Origin: Kiritimatiellales bacterium
GTDB taxonomy: Bacteria; Verrucomicrobiota; Kiritimatiellia; Kiritimatiellales; Pontiellaceae
Direction of reading: 5' to 3'
Length of the DNA: 18,784 nucleotides
NCBI GenBank assembly: GCA_030625905.1
Contig: DAOUQA010000011.1
Location: 1 to 18,784 of the forward strand
The first letter of the stretch is position 1. Every line of letters starts with the position of its first letter. The position numbers and the translations under genes are program-made. The notes beneath the pieces were generated by a model, which saw only the letters and a program-made list of their open reading frames with translations, was not told the origin of the DNA and did no database searches. Below, one piece after another: positions 14,534-18,784 of this stretch.

Positions 14534-15328
14534 ATGAAAACAATGAAACATTATCTAGGTATTGGCTTAGTGCTGATATTGGTTGCGCCCGTTGGAGTTC
14601 AGGCACTCTTGCTACCCGGAAGCGAACAGACCTTTGGCGATTTCGCAGGAGCGACGGTTCTGTATTCCAACGTGTATGAACATACCGACAGCGGCACCTA
14701 CGGTATACCCGCTACATACGGCACGGACAAGTTAGACTTCAACCCGCAGGGAATAAAGTCGGAAGCCTCCGCTGAAACGGCACACATAAATGATGCGCGC
14801 GTCTCCTTCCATATCATTGCTAATGAAGGAAAATATATCCAGGGGCTGGACTTTACCGAAAGCGGTGACTTTTCCTTTGTAGGAGCAGTCGACAGCGACT
14901 GGCAGACTTATGTTGGTGTTGCGGCCACTTTTAACATCGATATTTACGAAGTGGATGGCCTACCTGCAACCATCCCCAATGTGCAACTTTCGATAGATAA
15001 TTTTAATCCCGAAGCTGACGGTTTTTTCGACCTGAACACATACGGTCCCTCCCTAGCAACGTCTTGGGACGGTTCTATTTATATCGACTTCAATCAAATA
15101 CTGATCGACATGGGTTACAGTTTTGAAAGCGGCGTTACGCATGCTTACGTGGCCTTGAATAATGTTCTCGCGACAGCGAGTGGAGTTGGAGACTACTCCT
15201 CGATTCAGAAAAAGGATGCTGACGGTTTCAGCGTAACTGCCGATGTTATTCCTGAACCCGCCTCTCTCGTACTGATCATGGGAACCACCTCACTCTTCAT
15301 GTTGATCCGCCGCAGGTTTATCGGATAA
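14534..15328 (+). CDS. PEP-CTERM sorting domain protein (paralog A)
   Basis: Exported 264-aa protein of unknown function. The signal peptide MKTMKHYLGIGLVLILVAPVGVQA is followed by an acidic, aromatic, beta-rich domain. The C-terminal PEP-CTERM tripartite signal is VIPEPAS (residues 238-244), a hydrophobic helix, then RRRFIG at the end. PEP-CTERM proteins are thought to be recognised by an exosortase, here encoded outside the window, and often end up at the surface or in matrix. AAGGA lies 7 nt before the ATG. It shares an ordered set of motifs with the next gene (FNP-x-DG, GPS-x-A-x-SWDGS, SIQK-x-DGxS-TADVIPEPAS), so the two are duplicates. Its own promoter and terminator suggest independent transcription. 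Confidence 0.88.
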   Translation: MKTMKHYLGIGLVLILVAPVGVQALLLPGSEQTFGDFAGATVLYSNVYEHTDSGTYGIPATYGTDKLDFNPQGIKSEASAETAHINDARVSFHIIANEGKYIQGLDFTESGDFSFVGAVDSDWQTYVGVAATFNIDIYEVDGLPATIPNVQLSIDNFNPEADGFFDLNTYGPSLATSWDGSIYIDFNQILIDMGYSFESGVTHAYVALNNVLATASGVGDYSSIQKKDADGFSVTADVIPEPASLVLIMGTTSLFMLIRRRFIG

Positions 15329-15350
15329 CCTGAGGAGAACCGGCTTTATG

Positions 15351-15380
15351 AAAAAACCCCGCTAATCGCGGGGTTTTTTT
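15351..15380 (+). terminator. Rho-independent terminator after PEP-CTERM paralog A
   Basis: Stem AAAAAACCCCGC (15351-15362) / GCGGGGTTTTTT (15368-15379) with loop TAATC; the GC core is 6 bp and seven T residues follow. Confidence 0.95.
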
Positions 15381-15792
15381 ATATATCTACTGACTTCTCT
15401 CGCTAAAAGATCATAGTTCCACCGTAGCAATACTTCCGAACGTGATGGCCGCTCATCAAATCGTTGAACGGGGTCATCCCCTGCCGACCCGAATCTCCTT
15501 CGGTCGCGTGGATACCAACGGCGCAGTATTAATAAGAAGAGCTATCCCACTGAATACCAAACATGTTTCAGAGTAAGACCCGACCATGGTATTATCGGTT
15601 TCAAAGTATACCCGGCGCTGTTTTGCGCGGGGAGATTACGGCATGGGATTTCACACTTCACTATGCTTATCGTCTGTTAAATCGCATTTTAATACGGTTT
15701 TTACATAAAATACCTTGCTTTTTATGACGCTTACGTGTATCACCATGCAATAAAAGAAAGTGACTCGGGATATGTAACAGGAGAACACAGGT
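15381..15792. other. Intergenic region between the two PEP-CTERM genes
   Basis: 412 bp with no intact gene. A 41-codon minus-strand open stretch (15403-15528) has a protein-like sequence that I do not recognise and may be a relic. The right third is AT-rich and carries a candidate promoter. Confidence 0.5.
15700..15728 (+). promoter_or_regulatory. Candidate promoter of second PEP-CTERM gene
   Basis: TTTACA (15700-15705), 17-nt spacer, TATGAC (15723-15728), about 65 bp before the ATG. Motif match only. Confidence 0.35.
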
Positions 15793-16560
15793 ATGAAACT
15801 TCACATTCACAAAACAGCCGTAGTAGCAGCACTCGTAATAGTAGCAATGGGAGCCCAGGCGGCAACCATCGCCAACTATGGTGACTTTCAGGGAACATCA
15901 GTCAGCTATAATCAGGTGTCCGAAAACACCGACATCGGCATATATCAGGCTCCGATAATTGTAAATGATTCGATAAATTTCAACCCGTTGGATATGGTGG
16001 CCAGCTCGCCCGCTGGTGGAGGTGCGGTTACCAACAACGCACTTCTCAACTTTGATGTTCAGGCGAACGCGGGAAAATCTATTCAGGGGCTGTATCTCAC
16101 AGAGAACGGAATCATGACTACGGTCGGATCCGGATCCGCAACCTATGTTGATGTCACGGCAAACTTCTTGGTCACTATTTCCATGGTCAACGGGGTGTCC
16201 GTCCCTGACATCACCGCGAGCTTTTCAATGGATTTTAATCCCCGTGAGGACGGAACGTGGGAATTTGGCACAGACGGCCCCGCCATCGGAAAGTCCTGGG
16301 ACGGGTCGGTCTTTCTTAATTTTGCCGGCATGCTTACCGGCAACGGCTACACTGAAAGCGATGGTACTACCCTGGCCAATGTGAGTTTGGAGAATGTCTT
16401 GATAGCCAATGCCGATGCAGCGTCCACTGCAAGCATCCAAAAGAGAAATACAGACGGTCTCAGCATCACAGCAGACGTTATCCCCGAGCCTGCCTCCATA
16501 GTGCTGATCGTGGGAGCAACTTCGTTCCTCGCATTTATCCGCCGCAGAATTATTGGATAA
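15793..16560 (+). CDS. PEP-CTERM sorting domain protein (paralog B)
   Basis: Exported 255-aa paralog of the preceding gene. The signal peptide MKLHIHKTAVVAALVIVAMG ends near AQA. The middle domain keeps the motifs of its duplicate: VSYNQVSENTDIGIY, NAGKSIQGLYLTENG, MDFNPREDG and GPAIGKSWDGS. The C-terminus is ITADVIPEPASIVLIVGATS, then a helix and FIRRRIIG. Function is unknown. A strong AGGAG (15779-15783) lies 9 nt before the ATG. It is followed by its own terminator. Divergence from paralog A is considerable, so the duplication is not recent; the pseudogene at 11736-11927 is a third member. Confidence 0.88.
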   Translation: MKLHIHKTAVVAALVIVAMGAQAATIANYGDFQGTSVSYNQVSENTDIGIYQAPIIVNDSINFNPLDMVASSPAGGGAVTNNALLNFDVQANAGKSIQGLYLTENGIMTTVGSGSATYVDVTANFLVTISMVNGVSVPDITASFSMDFNPREDGTWEFGTDGPAIGKSWDGSVFLNFAGMLTGNGYTESDGTTLANVSLENVLIANADAASTASIQKRNTDGLSITADVIPEPASIVLIVGATSFLAFIRRRIIG

Positions 16561-16586
16561 ATCAAGTTTGATTTCGGAATTCGAAC

Positions 16587-16614
16587 ACCCCGCCTATGGC
16601 GGGGTTTCTTTTTT
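16587..16614 (+). terminator. Rho-independent terminator after PEP-CTERM paralog B
   Basis: Perfect 8-bp stem ACCCCGCC (16587-16594) / GGCGGGGT (16598-16605) with a 3-nt loop, followed by a T-rich tract. Confidence 0.92.
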
Positions 16615-16677
16615 CTCCGGAATTCGCAACAGAGGTCAATTGCGTCTAAATATCACGAAGAATAACTTTTTGGGTTG

Positions 16678-16740
16678 GGTGTAGAGACCGCTTGCCCGCA
16701 GGGACACAAACTCACGAAGTGAGAGTACCAGCTTCAGATC
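16678..16740. repeat. Possible partial member of GGTGTAG palindromic repeat family
   Basis: Begins GGTGTAGAGACCGCTTGCCC, sharing its first 13 bases with the right end of the element at 8264-8354, and contains a perfect hairpin CTCAC-GAA-GTGAG. No matching inverted terminus is found. A shared 13-mer alone is expected by chance in a window this size, so the case rests on the hairpin and on similar gene-end placement. Confidence 0.3.
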
Positions 16741-16758
16741 AAGGGGGTTTTGATAAAA

Positions 16759-18006
16759 TTAGTCGTTTCTCATGAACGCAGTTCTAATTGCCTTCTTCCG
16801 CCTCTTATAGGCGGAAAACTTCTGATCCCATGCTATCTTTTCAAGGAACGCATCCAAACACTTAACAAAGCTCCTCTTCACCTTCAGCGCCATGCTATCT
16901 CTTTCCGACTTCATTGAGGTCGCGAGCCGGTTCCAGTATATTTTGTCTAACAAAGTATCGAGACTCTTCACCACGACTATATTCAATGCTTTGTACCGAG
17001 TATGCAACGTATTCATCCAGACTGGAAGCGGGTTGGCGTGTACCATCTCCTGCATTCGCGGCAGGTAATCCACATATGCCCACCCTTCCCCGTCGGCTAC
17101 ACACGTTTCCAGGGCACCGTACGAATCGCATAAATATGTGCCTCTGATTGGGCCGATTCGTGCGGGAATCCGATTTTTCCGCCTCTGCAAGCTGCGGGTG
17201 AAAAACAGACCCATCGTGCTCAGGCTCATCAGTCCTATCGTAGCAGGCTCCGGTATGGTATCCGAAATCCAGTCAGCGTAGGCGGGCATGGAGACGGCAT
17301 ATGTGCCGGTATATTGCCCAGCGACCTCCCCCTCCTGCCTGGAAGTCATAATGCCTACCAGCTTCCATATACCACCATCATTGTAGAATGTTCCGCCGCC
17401 GGAATCCCCTGACCCTGTTCCGGCCTCATGGGTTGTGTGTCCCAGATCAAAATCCATCCAGAATCCTAAATTCTTCGTATAGCCGACCATGCCCCCGGCA
17501 GGGTAGTTAAAAGGTCTAGCACGGTCGATGACCTGACTTCCCCATCGCTGGGTATTCCTGCCTGCACCGCTGGCTGTAAAATAGTCTGTATACACCGCTC
17601 CAGTAGTGCCGAATCCTACCACAAGCACTCCGAGACCAACCAAACTGTTTGGGTTTTGTTCGGTGTACAGGGGATAGTATCCGGGAAAATCCCTGTCGAA
17701 ACGAACCAGCGCCAGATCCGCCCGATCCGCCCCGTCGGTGTGGTAGACGATCTCCTGCTGGTTGTAGACGGTTCCGCCAATGGATAATGAGTAGGGATCG
17801 GGTGGTTGAGGCCCGTCGTCCGCAACATGCGCTGCGGTCAATAGCCAGCCACCCCCCACCGCAACTGCGGAACTTCCATTGTAGTTGTAGACATGGCTCC
17901 AGTCCAATCCGGAAGGTGCGGTCTCCGCCGCCGTATAGTCCTGCACCACGATGGCCGATGCAGATGCAACCAACCCAGCGAAATACAAAAAAATGATCTT
18001 ATACAT
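16759..18006 (-). CDS. Secreted trypsin-like protease with PEP-CTERM signal and long basic tail
   Basis: Exported 415-aa chymotrypsin-fold protease. The signal peptide MYKIIFLYFAGLVASASA is followed by IVVQDY, as in the paralog at 12313. The triad fits H60 (TAAHVAD), D97 (RADLALVRFD) and S202 (GSGDSGGG). A PEP-CTERM signal follows directly: IPEPATIGLMSLSTMGLFFT (residues 251-270), then RSLQRRKNR. Unusually the protein continues for ~139 residues beyond the signal. The tail is basic, contains cysteines, and has two similar segments, VKSLDTLLDKIYWNRL and VKCLDAFLEKIAWDQK. This could be a real cytoplasmic domain or fused sequence after loss of the original stop. The start ATG 18006 follows a G-run very close by. 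Confidence 0.82.
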   Translation of the reverse strand: MYKIIFLYFAGLVASASAIVVQDYTAAETAPSGLDWSHVYNYNGSSAVAVGGGWLLTAAHVADDGPQPPDPYSLSIGGTVYNQQEIVYHTDGADRADLALVRFDRDFPGYYPLYTEQNPNSLVGLGVLVVGFGTTGAVYTDYFTASGAGRNTQRWGSQVIDRARPFNYPAGGMVGYTKNLGFWMDFDLGHTTHEAGTGSGDSGGGTFYNDGGIWKLVGIMTSRQEGEVAGQYTGTYAVSMPAYADWISDTIPEPATIGLMSLSTMGLFFTRSLQRRKNRIPARIGPIRGTYLCDSYGALETCVADGEGWAYVDYLPRMQEMVHANPLPVWMNTLHTRYKALNIVVVKSLDTLLDKIYWNRLATSMKSERDSMALKVKRSFVKCLDAFLEKIAWDQKFSAYKRRKKAIRTAFMRND

Positions 18007-18321
18007 ATCCCCCCCGCCTGTTGGTTCGCTTTTAAATCTGCTTCAAGACAACTTGAGGGACTCCTCACGAAACATTTTTGACAGTCGTCGATACAGACCT
18101 TCTTGGCGATGGCTAAACCTAAACCCACGCTCCTTTAGATGCAAATAGAAGTTCGGCTCTGTCATTCATCAGTTAGCGACTTTTGTAAGGCTGAAACGGT
18201 CGGAGACGTTGCCACTCCCTCCGGTCGTTGCTTTCGTTCCGAAAACCTCGCTGCGCGTCCCGCCGCAGCGCATGCACGTTAACCTAAGCTTTTTTTCACC
18301 CTCTGCACAAAACCACAAATC
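18007..18321. other. Intergenic region upstream of minus-strand protease
   Basis: No intact gene. On the minus strand near 18075-18115 a short frame reads VGLGLAIAKKV, resembling the G2 box of a histidine kinase, without any further domain. GCTGCG (18250-18255) / CGCAGC (18263-18268) forms a GC-rich hairpin. No clear promoter was found. Confidence 0.4.
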
Positions 18322-18471
18322 GGTGTAGCGCGTACTTCCCGTCTGCGGGAGTGCGCCTTTCGCAAGGCCGTCCATTTTTGAGTAACGCGGGCTCCATCAG
18401 AATGGAAGCCCGCCCTACATCTGGACTGGAAAGCCCGCTTCCCCTCGGATTGTTGCGTGTTTTCGAAGACC
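18322..18471 (+). repeat. Dispersed ~150-bp repeat, copy 2
   Basis: Second copy of the repeat at 11578-11726, same orientation, about 92% identical over the last ~112 bp. In the first hairpin the loop CCCGTCTGCGGG is unchanged while the flanking arms differ in both strands (ACTT/AGT here, GCTT/CGC in copy 1), which suggests the fold is kept. Similarity stops sharply after CGAAGACC in both copies. It lies ~315 bp upstream of the protease start. Confidence 0.9.
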
Positions 18472-18627
18472 AATTCTCTTGGATTGACGCGCATGCGCCA
18501 CAGCGGAACACACAGCGCGCAAGGCTAAGCCAACACCTATTCCTTGCCCAACGATCCTAAACTCACACATAGGGTGACGAAATCACGGGGGCGCCAACCG
18601 TGCCTCCAAGTGCGATCCCGGTTTAGG

Positions 18628-18784
18628 TTAGGATTTATGAGAACCAAAACGCTTTTTCACATGGGCAATCATCATCCGGTCAGTCAGTCCGGCAGGAATA
18701 AACCGTGCCGTCCAGTCGCCAAGATAGGCCGGGATGGTGACGCGGTAGCGGATTTTGGGGCGGGACGATTCCAAGGCATGGAAA
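18628..18784 (-). CDS. Short-chain dehydrogenase-like protein, C-terminal end (partial)
   Basis: The last 51 codons of a minus-strand gene that continues past the window edge, ending at TAA 18628-18630. The sequence FHALESSRPKIRYRVTIPAY and then LGDWTARFIPAGLTDRMM matches the usual tail of SDR-family oxidoreductases (A-x-x-x-x-RPK-x-RY-x-V...PDRL-x-DR). The Rossmann nucleotide-binding and YxxxK catalytic parts would be outside. Family assignment is tentative because only the tail is visible. Confidence 0.6.
   Translation of the reverse strand, partial: FHALESSRPKIRYRVTIPAYLGDWTARFIPAGLTDRMMIAHVKKRFGSHKS

Noticed and set aside
16678..16690. 13-mer GGTGTAGAGACCG shared with 8342-8354 as proof of a repeat family
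   Set aside because: Several shared 13-mers are expected by chance on both strands of an 18.8-kb window; kept only as weak support alongside the hairpin and position.

Overview
The window looks like a chromosome segment from a Gram-negative member of the PVC group, most likely Kiritimatiellota/Verrucomicrobiota (order Kiritimatiellales, e.g. Pontiella-like). This is inferred from three things: several C-terminal PEP-CTERM sorting signals of the VIPEPAS...RRR type, secreted proteins with thrombospondin-3-like calcium repeats, and an uncharacterised zinc-finger/RD-rich protein of a type I associate with Verrucomicrobia-related genomes. No rRNA, tRNA or CRISPR array is visible.

Layout. Positions 1-72 hold a perfect 7-bp tandem repeat running off the left edge. 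224-5971 carries housekeeping or conserved genes: a CvpA-family membrane protein (+), a secreted uncharacterised protein (-) overlapping it tail to tail, the zinc-finger/RD-rich protein (-), and an SLC12-type cation-chloride cotransporter/APC permease (+). 5990-6562 is a small graveyard: the first ~61 codons of a reverse transcriptase, a strongly structured 111-bp inverted-repeat element directly upstream of it, the last ~45 codons of an HRDC-like domain, and another palindromic element. 6568-9601 is a minus-strand core block read trpB, yicC, gmk. A ~26-codon shred of a SUMF1/formylglycine-enzyme domain lies upstream of trpB. 9944-11041 is a parvulin-type PPIase lipoprotein with a textbook terminator.

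11142-18006 is accessory and secretory: a small membrane protein, a PEP-CTERM pseudogene abutting a ~150-bp dispersed repeat, a trypsin-like protease with Ca-binding repeats, two tandem paralogous PEP-CTERM proteins each followed by its own terminator, and, in opposite orientation, a second trypsin-like protease with a PEP-CTERM signal followed by an unusual ~139-residue basic tail. A second copy of the ~150-bp repeat lies at 18322-18471. The window ends inside the 3' end of a short-chain dehydrogenase-like gene (-).

How the genes fit together. yicC and gmk form a plausible transcription unit (RNA metabolism plus GMP kinase), with trpB upstream. The 11.7-18 kb cluster makes exported products. 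The two PEP-CTERM paralogs should be handled by an exosortase encoded elsewhere, and the two protease paralogs share an N-terminal domain but have different C-terminal retention modules. The most interesting signals are the RT fragment with its adjacent structured element, the palindromic repeat family beginning GGTGTAG, a probable in-frame repeat insertion in a signal-peptide region, and the PEP-CTERM protease with a long tail.
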